DNA of 64,000 nt. Source: Spirochaeta africana DSM 8902. GTDB lineage: Bacteria > Spirochaetota > Spirochaetia > DSM-27196 > DSM-8902. Below the pieces are notes generated by a model. The model was not told the origin of the DNA. It made no database searches and saw only the letters and a program-made list of their open reading frames with translations. Shown in pieces: positions 24,670 through 33,143 of this stretch (its first letter is position 1; each line of letters opens with the position of its first letter). A program made the position numbers and the translations under genes. Location of the stretch: NCBI RefSeq assembly GCF_000242595.2, contig NC_017098.1:1-64000 (forward strand), read 5' to 3'.

Positions 24670-26367
24670 ATGAAAAAGACCCTGCTGTTTGCTGCGGTAC
24701 TGTCCCTGGGTGCCGCCCTCATCGCCCCGGCGCTGGAACACACCCCGGTGGCTGTACCCGATGCCCGCTTGCGCGCTGCCATCATCGCCGAACTGGAACT
24801 GCCCGAAACCACCGAGCTTACCCGTGAACAGCTTGCCGAGCTGACCTCCCTGCGTGCCCGCAGTGCCGGGATCCGGGATCTGACCGGGATGGAGCATGCG
24901 GTGAATCTGGCCGAGCTGGATCTGCGCGATAACGACATCCGCAGTATCGAACCGCTGCGGGATCTCGCCGGGCTTGTCTGGCTGAGCCTGCGCGAAAACC
25001 CGCGCCTGCGGGATATCGGGCCGCTGGCCGGGCTGACCGCCCTTGAGTATCTGAACCTGAACCGGAATTATCGTATCGCCAGCATCGAGCCGTTGGCCGG
25101 GATGCAGCAGCTGGATACCCTGATTCTTCGCAGCGTGCCGGTGCTGCACCGCACGGCGGATCAGGATGTGCTGCGCAGCCTGCGCGGGATTTCCCGGTTG
25201 AATATTCGAGATACCGGCCTGGACACCGTGGAGCCGCTGCTGCCGGGGCTGGAGCGGGGTGACTACCGCGAGCAGCTGGATCTGCTGGAAAACCCGCTGC
25301 AGGATCGTCATAAACTGACCCCGTATCGCGCTCATATAGAGGACTTTCAGCAGTATACCCCGGTATTCACCGCCCGGCTGCGCACCAATGCAGGTATGAT
25401 ATTCGGTCGTGATGAATGGTACAGCTTTGCCGTGCATCGCGAGCCGATATACGACCTGGATCTGCGACTGCGGCTGGATGTCGAGCCGCGATCGTACCTG
25501 CGCATCTTTGGTGCCCTGGATATAGAACTGGATACCGACGAGCTGGATTTTGACTGGGAGATAGATGAGCTGTTTCTGCAGTACACCTTTCCGGATGACA
25601 CCACCCGGATACGGGCCGGACGGCAAAAAATGGCGTGGGAGACTGCCCGGCTGCTGAACAACCCGGCCGATTTTGTAGCCGCGGTCGAGGACGGGTATGC
25701 CCTGCGACTGGATGCCCGCCTCCCGGCACTACTTGATGTCTCCCAGCACGCCACCGCGGTGGTCTATGCCACAGAGGACTATTTGTGGTCGGATGCAGAC
25801 CGGATCGAGCTGCGGGATTTTGCCTATGCCCTGCGCTACCGGGTACAACCGGGACCATTCGATCTGCGCCTGTCGGCCCGTTACCGGCAGGAGCAATATC
25901 GCCCCCTGCGCACGGCAGCCAGCCTGGGGTTCCGGCATGACGGTATCGAGCTGCGCGGCGAGGCAACAACCTGGTGGGACAGGGACGAAGCCCCGCGCGA
26001 GGGCGACGGGTTTCTTACCGCCCAGGCGAGCTGGACAGCGCAGCAGCCGGATTCCTGGCGCATACTCACCGAGTATCAGTATGACAGTACGATTCTGGAC
26101 GGAAAGGGACATTATACCGCCGCCGAGTTTCGCTTTCCGCCGCTGTTCGGGTTCCAGTCACAGCTGCGTCACCGGCATGCCTTTCAGGATCATTCCGGCG
26201 AGATTATCCCCGAGCTCAGGCGTACGCTCATCCCGGGTGTGCAGGCAGTTTTTCAGCTGCCGATGGTGTATGGGGATCAATACGGCTACTATCGCCGCAA
26301 CCCGGAGCTGGGAGATGGCCGGGCAATGGCCGCGATTCTGTCGCTGGAGGCAGAGTTTGAATTCTGA
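24670..26367 (+). CDS. Leucine-rich-repeat/outer-membrane beta-barrel fusion (CotH cassette 2)
   Basis: The 565-residue protein starts with a signal peptide (MKKTLLFAAVLSLGAALIAPA). About five 22-residue leucine-rich repeats follow (about 60-180: NLAELDLRDNDIRSIEPL, ALEYLNLNRNYRIASIEPL). The second half is strand-rich and ends LSLEAEFEF with a terminal Phe, as in outer-membrane barrels. The region RAGRQKMAWETARLLNNPADFV and the later EYQYDSTILDGKGHYTAAEFR are paralogous to the cassette 1 barrel. Start 24670 is preferred over 24664 (MIMKK) from the promoter position. The repeats probably lie in the periplasm or on the surface as a binding platform for partner proteins. Confidence 0.75.
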   Translation: MKKTLLFAAVLSLGAALIAPALEHTPVAVPDARLRAAIIAELELPETTELTREQLAELTSLRARSAGIRDLTGMEHAVNLAELDLRDNDIRSIEPLRDLAGLVWLSLRENPRLRDIGPLAGLTALEYLNLNRNYRIASIEPLAGMQQLDTLILRSVPVLHRTADQDVLRSLRGISRLNIRDTGLDTVEPLLPGLERGDYREQLDLLENPLQDRHKLTPYRAHIEDFQQYTPVFTARLRTNAGMIFGRDEWYSFAVHREPIYDLDLRLRLDVEPRSYLRIFGALDIELDTDELDFDWEIDELFLQYTFPDDTTRIRAGRQKMAWETARLLNNPADFVAAVEDGYALRLDARLPALLDVSQHATAVVYATEDYLWSDADRIELRDFAYALRYRVQPGPFDLRLSARYRQEQYRPLRTAASLGFRHDGIELRGEATTWWDRDEAPREGDGFLTAQASWTAQQPDSWRILTEYQYDSTILDGKGHYTAAEFRFPPLFGFQSQLRHRHAFQDHSGEIIPELRRTLIPGVQAVFQLPMVYGDQYGYYRRNPELGDGRAMAAILSLEAEFEF

Positions 26368-27190
26368 TCGGTACGCTGCCACCCCGCTGGCTTGTATCCT
26401 GCTGCTGGCCGGCATTCTGCTGCTGACCACCTCATGTGCCGGGCCATTTGATTCGCTCGGGTCCGGTGGTCTGGCAGATGCGCGGGAACGCAGTACGGTA
26501 TACATCGATTTTTCCGAGTACCGCGGCAGCCGCGATACCATGCCGGCGAACATGTTTGTTACCGGCAGTCGCGACAGCGATGGCGAGCCGATCGGTTCAG
26601 GATATGACCCCTTTACCGGCGTGCATCTGTATGCCGGCGGCGCCACCAGTGACACCTTCGATGGCCTGGGGGCCTACACCGCCGGCGACGACAGATACGC
26701 ATTCGGTATCCGCGAGCGCGGCGCGGCAGACCTGCGGGACCTGCGGCTGTTTTACGAGTTTACCAACACAACCGAGTATACCATTATCGGGTTTGAGGTA
26801 TCGTATGCGGTCGAGTTGTGGTACCACGGCCAGCGGGACAACCAGATCCGGCTGAAATATTTCCCGTATACAACCGGGTTTGGCGATCTGGCTGATATTA
26901 TTGCTACCCCCAACCCGAGACTGCCTGATTTTCTGCCTGCCTATGGACCGGATTCGTTTCTTGACGGCCGCCATACAGAAAACCGGATAGCAGAGCAGCA
27001 GCGGTTCCTGTTCAGGGAATTGCAAAAGACCAGCGGCGCGGCAGCGGGGATATCTCCCCTGTATCCCGGCGAAACCGGGTATCTGCGCTGGCAATACTCC
27101 AACGGCGAGATAACCACCGGTACCCGGCGCAGCGGGCTGGCGATCGCATCAATTCAAATTACCCCGATCTTCCGGGAGGATACCCCATGA
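26357..27190 (+). CDS. Lipoprotein of the CotH cassette (about 280-residue family), copy 2
   Basis: The 277-residue protein has a lipobox (LLLTTSC) and is clearly paralogous to the 20156-20998 product: YDPFTGVHLY, DGLGAYTAGDDRYAFGIRERG, NTTEYTIIGFEVSYAVELWY and RDNQIRLKY. The start is a TTG at 26357, 11 bases inside the barrel gene, with GGAGG six bases upstream; no ATG or GTG gives an intact signal peptide. ATGA overlap with the next gene. Function unknown, but the constant pairing with barrel and CotH genes suggests an accessory or substrate protein. Confidence 0.73.
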   Translation: MNSDRYAATPLACILLLAGILLLTTSCAGPFDSLGSGGLADARERSTVYIDFSEYRGSRDTMPANMFVTGSRDSDGEPIGSGYDPFTGVHLYAGGATSDTFDGLGAYTAGDDRYAFGIRERGAADLRDLRLFYEFTNTTEYTIIGFEVSYAVELWYHGQRDNQIRLKYFPYTTGFGDLADIIATPNPRLPDFLPAYGPDSFLDGRHTENRIAEQQRFLFRELQKTSGAAAGISPLYPGETGYLRWQYSNGEITTGTRRSGLAIASIQITPIFREDTP

Positions 27191-29199
27191 GAACACCAGC
27201 GGGTAGGATCAGGAACCGGCAGGCGGCGCGGCTGGTACTGCCGATACTGTGTCTGCTGCTGGTAACCGGCTGCATCGGGCCATTCAGCCCCACAACCGTT
27301 TCCGACGAGAAAACCCTGCCGCCGCCCCGGTTCAGCCACGAGGCCGGGTTTTACAGTGAGGACTTTGAGCTTTCACTGCTGCCACCTGCGGACTACCCCG
27401 ATGCCAGAATTTACTACACCCTGGACGGGTCCTACCCGGATCCTGCATCACCGCAGCGGGATTTTTTGGTAATGCAAACCTACCCGAACGGCACCCGGGA
27501 AACCTGGACCACCACCACTACACCATACCAGGAACCACTTTCCATCGGGTTTTCTGCCGCAAGCATCCCCCGCTACGAGATTGAATCTATCAATACCTAC
27601 TACCGGAATACCCCGTTCCAGCCCGAAGAAGATCCGGATCGCGGCTGGGTTGTCCGGGCAATTGCGGTGTGCCGGGAGAGTGCTGCTGTCAGCCCGGCAG
27701 CAACAGCGGTGTTTTTCCCCCAATCTGTCAGGGATCAGCATACCCTGCCGATTATCTCGCTGGTATCCGATCCCGCAGGTTTGTTCGATCATTACCAGGG
27801 GATCTACGTAGCCGGGCAGGTCTTTAACCGTGAACTGGCGGCCAACCCGGATGGCGGCCCGACCCGCGGCTGGGACGGCAACTACAAGCAGCGCGGGCGT
27901 GACTGGGAGCGGGAGGGGTTTCTGCACTTTTTTGATTCCAGTGCTGCCGCGGATATGCAGCAGCGGATCGGGATTCGTATAAACGGCAACAATACCCGAT
28001 CGTTTCGCCGCAAGTCGCTGCGCCTGTATGCTCGCAACGACTATGGCAATCGAATCTTTCCGGTTAATCCCTTTGGTACCGATGAAAAAATCCGGCGCCT
28101 CATCCTGCGCAATTCAGGGCAGGACGGGGGAAATTATCCACAGGAAAGCTATGGCTACGGCAATACCGAAACCAACATGCGCGATGCACTTACCCAGATG
28201 GTGGTGAGCCACTACCCGGTGGAGCATGAGCAGTATCGCCCGGCGGTGCATTATATAAACGGTATATACTGGGGACTGATCAACATCCGCGAGCGGCGGG
28301 ATCAGCACCACTTTGCCGCCCGGTACGGGATATCACCGGATAATCTGGTAATCCTGGCCAACGAACGCCTGCACTATGGCCGCGGCAGCGACCTGTGGCT
28401 GTACCGCCAGCTTGCCGGCGCAAACTCGGCAGAGGAAATGTGGGACATGGTAGACAAGCAGTCGTTTACCTACTACAACATCGGCAATCTGTTTCTGACC
28501 CACTCCTACTGGCCGCTGGGCGGCAGCGGCGACAACCGCTACTGGCGGGTGAGAGAGCCATCCGCGGTGAACCCCTATCACGATGGCCGCTGGCGCTTTA
28601 TGTGGCAGGATATGGATAAATCATTTTCCGAGTACTCACGCAATATGTACGCCCAGCTGGAGGACACCCACTCGCTGCATCGCAAGGTCAGTCGCCTGGT
28701 GTTTGCCGATCCAGGCTATCGGAACTATTTTCTGAACACCCTGGCCGATGAGCTGAATACCACCTTCGCTCCGGACAGACTGCATGGGATAATCGACACC
28801 CTGAACGCAGCTATCGCCCCGGAACGGTCCCGCCACTACAGCCGGTGGCGCAGCGGCGATCACGAGCCGGATGCATTTCGCGACTTTGCCGATAATCGGC
28901 AGGAGCATTTTATCGCGCACACCAAAGCGTATTTCGGGCTGGACGGGATGCACGAACTGCAGCTTGCCGGCAGTGCCGCACAGGGTTCGATACAGCTGAA
29001 CTCCCTGCAGATAGATACCGACTCCTGGAGCGGTCGCTACTTTGCCGGTATTCAGCTGCGTCTGACGGCTCAACCGGCCAGCGGCTATCGCTTTGACCAC
29101 TGGCTGGTAAACGGCACCACCCATTCCGCACCATCCATCACCCTGGATCTCCGAGAGGATACAACGGTAACGGTGCAGTTCAGCGAGGCTGGGTCATGA
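27187..29199 (+). CDS. CotH-kinase-family lipoprotein 2
   Basis: The 670-residue lipoprotein (lipobox LLLVTGC) has the chitobiase-like segment ARIYYTLDGSYPDP near residue 75 and a CotH kinase domain (about 190-560) with GIRINGNNTRSFRRKSLRLY, RLILRNSGQDGG, YINGIYWGLINIRERRD and the acidic WQDMDKSFSEY motif. The C-terminus differs from the other two CotH proteins: AQPASGYRFDHWLVNG and DTTVTVQF form an InlB-B-repeat-like domain seen in surface proteins. It overlaps both neighbours by ATGA. Confidence 0.85.
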   Translation: MRTPAGRIRNRQAARLVLPILCLLLVTGCIGPFSPTTVSDEKTLPPPRFSHEAGFYSEDFELSLLPPADYPDARIYYTLDGSYPDPASPQRDFLVMQTYPNGTRETWTTTTTPYQEPLSIGFSAASIPRYEIESINTYYRNTPFQPEEDPDRGWVVRAIAVCRESAAVSPAATAVFFPQSVRDQHTLPIISLVSDPAGLFDHYQGIYVAGQVFNRELAANPDGGPTRGWDGNYKQRGRDWEREGFLHFFDSSAAADMQQRIGIRINGNNTRSFRRKSLRLYARNDYGNRIFPVNPFGTDEKIRRLILRNSGQDGGNYPQESYGYGNTETNMRDALTQMVVSHYPVEHEQYRPAVHYINGIYWGLINIRERRDQHHFAARYGISPDNLVILANERLHYGRGSDLWLYRQLAGANSAEEMWDMVDKQSFTYYNIGNLFLTHSYWPLGGSGDNRYWRVREPSAVNPYHDGRWRFMWQDMDKSFSEYSRNMYAQLEDTHSLHRKVSRLVFADPGYRNYFLNTLADELNTTFAPDRLHGIIDTLNAAIAPERSRHYSRWRSGDHEPDAFRDFADNRQEHFIAHTKAYFGLDGMHELQLAGSAAQGSIQLNSLQIDTDSWSGRYFAGIQLRLTAQPASGYRFDHWLVNGTTHSAPSITLDLREDTTVTVQFSEAGS

Positions 29200-31148
29200 A
29201 GCGCGTAACCTGTCTGCTGTGCCTGGCACTGCTGGTAACCGGCTGCATCGGGCCATTCAGCCCCACAACCGTTTCCGACGAGAAAACCTTGCCGCCGCCC
29301 CGGTTCAGCCACGAGGCCGGGTTTTACAGCGAGGGCTTTGAGCTTTCACTGCTGCCACCAGTGGACTACCCCGATGCCAGGATTTACTACACCCTGGATG
29401 GATCTGTGCCAGATCCCGATAATGTCATGACCGATGAACAATGGGAGGCCGCCGATCGTACCACCAGGGTGCGTACCTTCCGCTACCGTGAACCTATCGG
29501 GATTGCCGCACACCTGGATCGCGTCAATGACATCTCGCTGATTCCGACGAACTATTATAATTGGGAGGAACCGGCTGCATCGGTACCCAAATCTGTCATC
29601 GTTACGGCAAAGGCTTGGCAGGAAGACGGCAAAAGCCGTCCGGTATTCAATACCTTTTTTGACCATGACCATGGCCAGTTGCCTGTTGTCAGCCTGGGAA
29701 CAGAGAGAACAGGGCTGTTTTCTCACAGAAATGGCATACTGGTGCCGGGGGTGCACTATGATGAGGACCAGGATCGGTGGTGGCGAACCGGGAACTATCA
29801 GCAGCGAGGGCGTGAGTGGGAACGGATAACCAGTTTTGAGTTGTTCCGCGATGGGCACCAGCGGGTGCTGCATCAGAATGTGGGGATCCGGATTCACGGG
29901 CGTGCAAGTCGGGGCATGCCGCTAAAGAGTTTTCGTTTGTATGCCAGAAGCGATTATGGCACCAGCAGGATTAACCATCAGATTTTCCCTACTAAATATG
30001 TGGATGATTTCAATCGTATACTGTTACGGAACTCCGGGCAGGATAGCCAGCACACCCTGCTCAAGGATGGTGCAATACAGCGCATGCTGCATGACTTCGG
30101 GTTTGAGTCTCAGCATTATCAGCCGGCTGTTGTGTATCTGAATGGTGAGTACTGGGGGATACTCAACTTTCGTGATCGGTTCGACCATCATTATCTGGAG
30201 ACCCATTATGGGGCAGGGCGCGAGAATACGGTAATTCTACAGTCCCATGGGAGTCTGATTCTTGATCATGGAGAAGATGTCCGGAACGATTTTATGACCG
30301 AGGTAAATGCCGTTCTGGATGGCCATAGAAGCGCTGCCTGGATACGGAATTTTCTGGATGTGTCCGGATATCTCGATTACAACATAGTGCAGTTCTACAT
30401 AGCCAACAGTGATTGGCCACATAATAATACCAGATTCTGGCGATTTACCGGGACACCGACAACAGCTTTTGGTCCAAGGGATGGCAGATGGCGCTGGATG
30501 CTGTTCGATCTGGACTCCGGGTTTCGCGTTTCCGATCGCAATATGTTCACCCACGTTTTTGAGGATCGGGGTCATCACTGGACCGCCCGACTATTGGCAA
30601 GCATTCTGGCTATGCCGGAATTCCAGGCAGATTTTGCACAACGCACCGCGGTCTATCTTGCAACACGTTTCAGTCCGGAAAGCATGGTGCCACAAATTCA
30701 GGGCGCGGCAGATCTGATTCAACCGGAAATCGCGCGACATGCCAAACGCTGGAATAGTCCCTGCGAAGTATCATGGCAGGAACAGATTGACGTCATGATG
30801 GATTTTGCCACCGATCGTCCGGCAATTATGCGGCAGCACCTGCAGGAGTATTTTAACGAGATAACCGGCACCGCCATGGTAGAGATAACCGGGATCGAAC
30901 CCGACAGCGACATACGTCTGCACACGGTGCGGCTGCACCCCGACACGCCAGGTGTGGTAATCCAGGACGGCAGCTGGAGCGGTGAGCTTTTTACCGGGGT
31001 ACCGCTTACCCTGGAATCCGGCTCGACCGATCTTTCCGATGCACAGATTCTGGGTGATGAAGGTGGGTATCAGCTGATGGAGCAACGGGTAAACTTCCTG
31101 CGCCTGCGAATTACCGAACCCGATGCTGAAATCAGGATCTCTTTGTAG
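29196..31148 (+). CDS. CotH-kinase-family lipoprotein 3 (mosaic)
   Basis: The 650-residue lipoprotein (lipobox LALLVTGC) carries YYTLDGSVPDPDNVMTD, then a CotH domain with GIRIHGRASRGMPLKSFRLY, RILLRNSGQDSQHTLLKD, YLNGEYWGILNFRDRFD and LFDLDSGFRV. The gene is patchwork: bases 29229-29403 are about 95% identical to 27258-27432 in CotH 2, bases 30858-31037 are about 90% identical to 22825-23004 in CotH 1, and the middle is visibly AT-richer than either. The body protein is closer to CotH 1. Likely all three kinases act on surface or periplasmic targets with different specificity. Confidence 0.85.
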   Translation: MKRVTCLLCLALLVTGCIGPFSPTTVSDEKTLPPPRFSHEAGFYSEGFELSLLPPVDYPDARIYYTLDGSVPDPDNVMTDEQWEAADRTTRVRTFRYREPIGIAAHLDRVNDISLIPTNYYNWEEPAASVPKSVIVTAKAWQEDGKSRPVFNTFFDHDHGQLPVVSLGTERTGLFSHRNGILVPGVHYDEDQDRWWRTGNYQQRGREWERITSFELFRDGHQRVLHQNVGIRIHGRASRGMPLKSFRLYARSDYGTSRINHQIFPTKYVDDFNRILLRNSGQDSQHTLLKDGAIQRMLHDFGFESQHYQPAVVYLNGEYWGILNFRDRFDHHYLETHYGAGRENTVILQSHGSLILDHGEDVRNDFMTEVNAVLDGHRSAAWIRNFLDVSGYLDYNIVQFYIANSDWPHNNTRFWRFTGTPTTAFGPRDGRWRWMLFDLDSGFRVSDRNMFTHVFEDRGHHWTARLLASILAMPEFQADFAQRTAVYLATRFSPESMVPQIQGAADLIQPEIARHAKRWNSPCEVSWQEQIDVMMDFATDRPAIMRQHLQEYFNEITGTAMVEITGIEPDSDIRLHTVRLHPDTPGVVIQDGSWSGELFTGVPLTLESGSTDLSDAQILGDEGGYQLMEQRVNFLRLRITEPDAEIRISL

Positions 31149-31201
31149 CCCAGGCCTTGCCGCCCTGTCCTACAATTTTCCCGATTTTTTTGACCCCCAC
31201 A

Positions 31202-31247
31202 TTGATTTGCAACCCTCCGCGTGCTACGTTGTTCAATACGTGAACAA
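31202..31247 (+). promoter_or_regulatory. Candidate promoter with operator-like inverted repeat before the regulator
   Basis: TTGATT (31202-31207), 17 bases, then TACGTT (31225-31230). The perfect inverted repeat TTGTTCA / TGAACAA (31229-31235 and 31241-31247, 5-base spacer) covers the expected transcription start. It could be an autoregulatory site for the downstream winged-helix protein. This leaves a leader of about 180 bases. Confidence 0.4.
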
Positions 31248-31422
31248 ACTGCTTCGCATGCCTCGCAGCCTGGTTCGCCGGTCGGGGTTGTGCGCTGTGG
31301 CAACAGCATCGGGATGCAGGGAGCCGGGAGACAGATGCCGCACAGCGGCAAAATCGCCCCGGCTGCCATCGACCCCGGTGTATCTGCAGACCGGCAGCGT
31401 TGTTCACTACCCCGGAAAATCC

Positions 31423-32091
31423 ATGGCATCATCCCGTATCCAACCAGAATTTTTTCCCTCTCTCTCCTCCGAGGCAGCGGCCGAACCTGTTCCGGACAAT
31501 GCCGCACGCAGTGTGGCCGGGTCGGAGGATCCCCACGAGCTGGAACTCCTGCGGGAGCTGGAGCAGGCCGGGCGGGAACAGCGACAGCCGCGGCAGCGGG
31601 AGCTGGCCGAGGCGGCGGGGATCAGCCTGGGCACGACCAACCTGGTGCTCAAGCGTCTGGCGAAGCGCGGACTGGTCAAGCTGCGTAAACTCAACGGCCG
31701 CAGCATGCAGTATGCGGTAACACCTGAGGGGATGCGCGAACTTTCGAATCGCAGCTATCGCTACATGCGCCGTACTATTGGCAGCGTAGTGCGCTGGAAA
31801 GAGCAAATCGATCATCTGGTCCGCAACGCCAGGCAGAACGGGTGTACCGACATACTACTGATTGGCCCCAGCGATCTGGGATTTATAGTAGAGCACTGCT
31901 GCCGTCGCCACGCCGTAGGTTTTATAAGCTGTTCACAGCTCGAAGAGCTGACAGCCGATTCTCATCGCCCTGGCAGTATCTGGCTGGCAGGGGAACATAT
32001 AGACCCGTCCGGTGAGCAGGCTCGACAGCTCCGGGTACAGGCCGAACATTCTACAGCGGCACCACCGGTTTTTTTGCGGGAGGTGCTGTGA
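31423..32091 (+). CDS. Winged-helix (MarR-like) transcriptional regulator of the glycan locus
   Basis: The 222-residue protein has a helix-turn-helix near residues 55-105: RQRELAEAAGISLGTTNLVL followed by KRLAKRGLVKLRKLNG and the wing. A helical linker follows, then an alpha/beta C-terminal part (DILLIGPSDLGFIVEHCC) that may bind a ligand. Proteins of this layout often stand at the head of exopolysaccharide loci. ATG 31423 is chosen because the in-frame extension upstream (from 31258) looks non-coding. GGAA lies six bases before the ATG. Confidence 0.72.
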   Translation: MASSRIQPEFFPSLSSEAAAEPVPDNAARSVAGSEDPHELELLRELEQAGREQRQPRQRELAEAAGISLGTTNLVLKRLAKRGLVKLRKLNGRSMQYAVTPEGMRELSNRSYRYMRRTIGSVVRWKEQIDHLVRNARQNGCTDILLIGPSDLGFIVEHCCRRHAVGFISCSQLEELTADSHRPGSIWLAGEHIDPSGEQARQLRVQAEHSTAAPPVFLREVL

Positions 32092-32195
32092 TCAGGAACT
32101 GTTTTATGCTGGTGTCGTATCACTCTGCTGGATCACCGCCTACTGAAACCATAACGGCAAGCTGAACTATTGCAAATTGTAGAGGAGTAACCCCC

Positions 32196-33143
32196 ATGAG
32201 CGAAACCACCCCCGCGGCGATATCGATCGTCGTACCCGTGCACAACGAAGAGGGCAATGTTGCCGAGCTGCATCGCGAGATCGTCCAGGTCTGCGAGGCC
32301 AACGGCTATACGTATGAGATAATCTTTGCCGACGATGGTTCGCGCGACAGGACCTGGCAGATAATGCAGGGGCTGCGGCCGCTTACGGCAATCCGGCTGC
32401 GCAAGAACTTCGGGCAGACGGCGGCCATGGATGCCGGCATCAAGCAGGCGCAGTATCCGTATATTGTTACCATGGATGGCGACCGGCAGAACGATCCGGC
32501 GGACATCCCCCGCCTGCTGCAGGCCCTGGAGGAGCAGCGGGTGGATATCGTCTCCGGCTGGCGCAAGAACCGCAAGGACTCCTTTGCCAAGCGGTTTACC
32601 TCGCTGGGGGCGCGCATGCTGCGCCGGGTGCTGATTAACGACGGCATCCACGACTCGGGCTGCAGCCTGAAGGTCTACAAGAGCGACTGCTTTCGTGGTC
32701 TGACCCTGTACGGCGAGATGCACCGCTTTATCCCGGCGATTCTCAAGATAAAAGGTTTTACGATTGGCGAGATAGAGGTGCACCACCGCCCGCGTACCGC
32801 CGGGAAAACCAAGTACAACTGGAAGCGCTCGGTGAAAGGCTTTCTGGACATGATCTCGGTCTGGTTCTGGGAGAAATACGCCGTGCGCCCGCTGCACCTG
32901 CTGGGCGGCCTGGGTATTCTGGCCCTGCTGCTGGCATTCGGGGTAACCGGGATCGGGATCGGGTTCTATATGGCGCGGATCACCCTGTTCCGCTTCTTTC
33001 TGCCGGTACTGGCAGCGTTTCTGTACATCACCAGCTTGCAGCTGCTTATATTCGGGCTTATGGCCGACATGATGGCCAAGAGCTATTTCGGTACGACCAA
33101 AGACACCCCGTATTCGGTGGCGGAGGTTCAGGAGCAGAAATGA
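32196..33143 (+). CDS. GT2 polyprenyl-phosphate glycosyltransferase (DPM/GtrB-like)
   Basis: The 315-residue enzyme has an N-terminal GT2 domain with SIVVPVHNEEGNV, FADDGSRDRTW and MDGDRQNDP (the metal-binding D-x-D region), and two C-terminal membrane segments (about 230-255 and 265-290). This is the layout of enzymes that move a sugar from a nucleotide to undecaprenyl phosphate at the inner membrane. The lipid-linked sugar is then a donor for GT-C enzymes; a GT-C gene starts at its stop codon (ATGA). Ribosome binding site GAGGAG. Confidence 0.88.
   Translation: MSETTPAAISIVVPVHNEEGNVAELHREIVQVCEANGYTYEIIFADDGSRDRTWQIMQGLRPLTAIRLRKNFGQTAAMDAGIKQAQYPYIVTMDGDRQNDPADIPRLLQALEEQRVDIVSGWRKNRKDSFAKRFTSLGARMLRRVLINDGIHDSGCSLKVYKSDCFRGLTLYGEMHRFIPAILKIKGFTIGEIEVHHRPRTAGKTKYNWKRSVKGFLDMISVWFWEKYAVRPLHLLGGLGILALLLAFGVTGIGIGFYMARITLFRFFLPVLAAFLYITSLQLLIFGLMADMMAKSYFGTTKDTPYSVAEVQEQK

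Noticed and set aside
31258-32091. ATG 31258 as start of the winged-helix regulator
   Set aside because: The extra 55 residues look non-coding and lie in the leader region after the candidate promoter.
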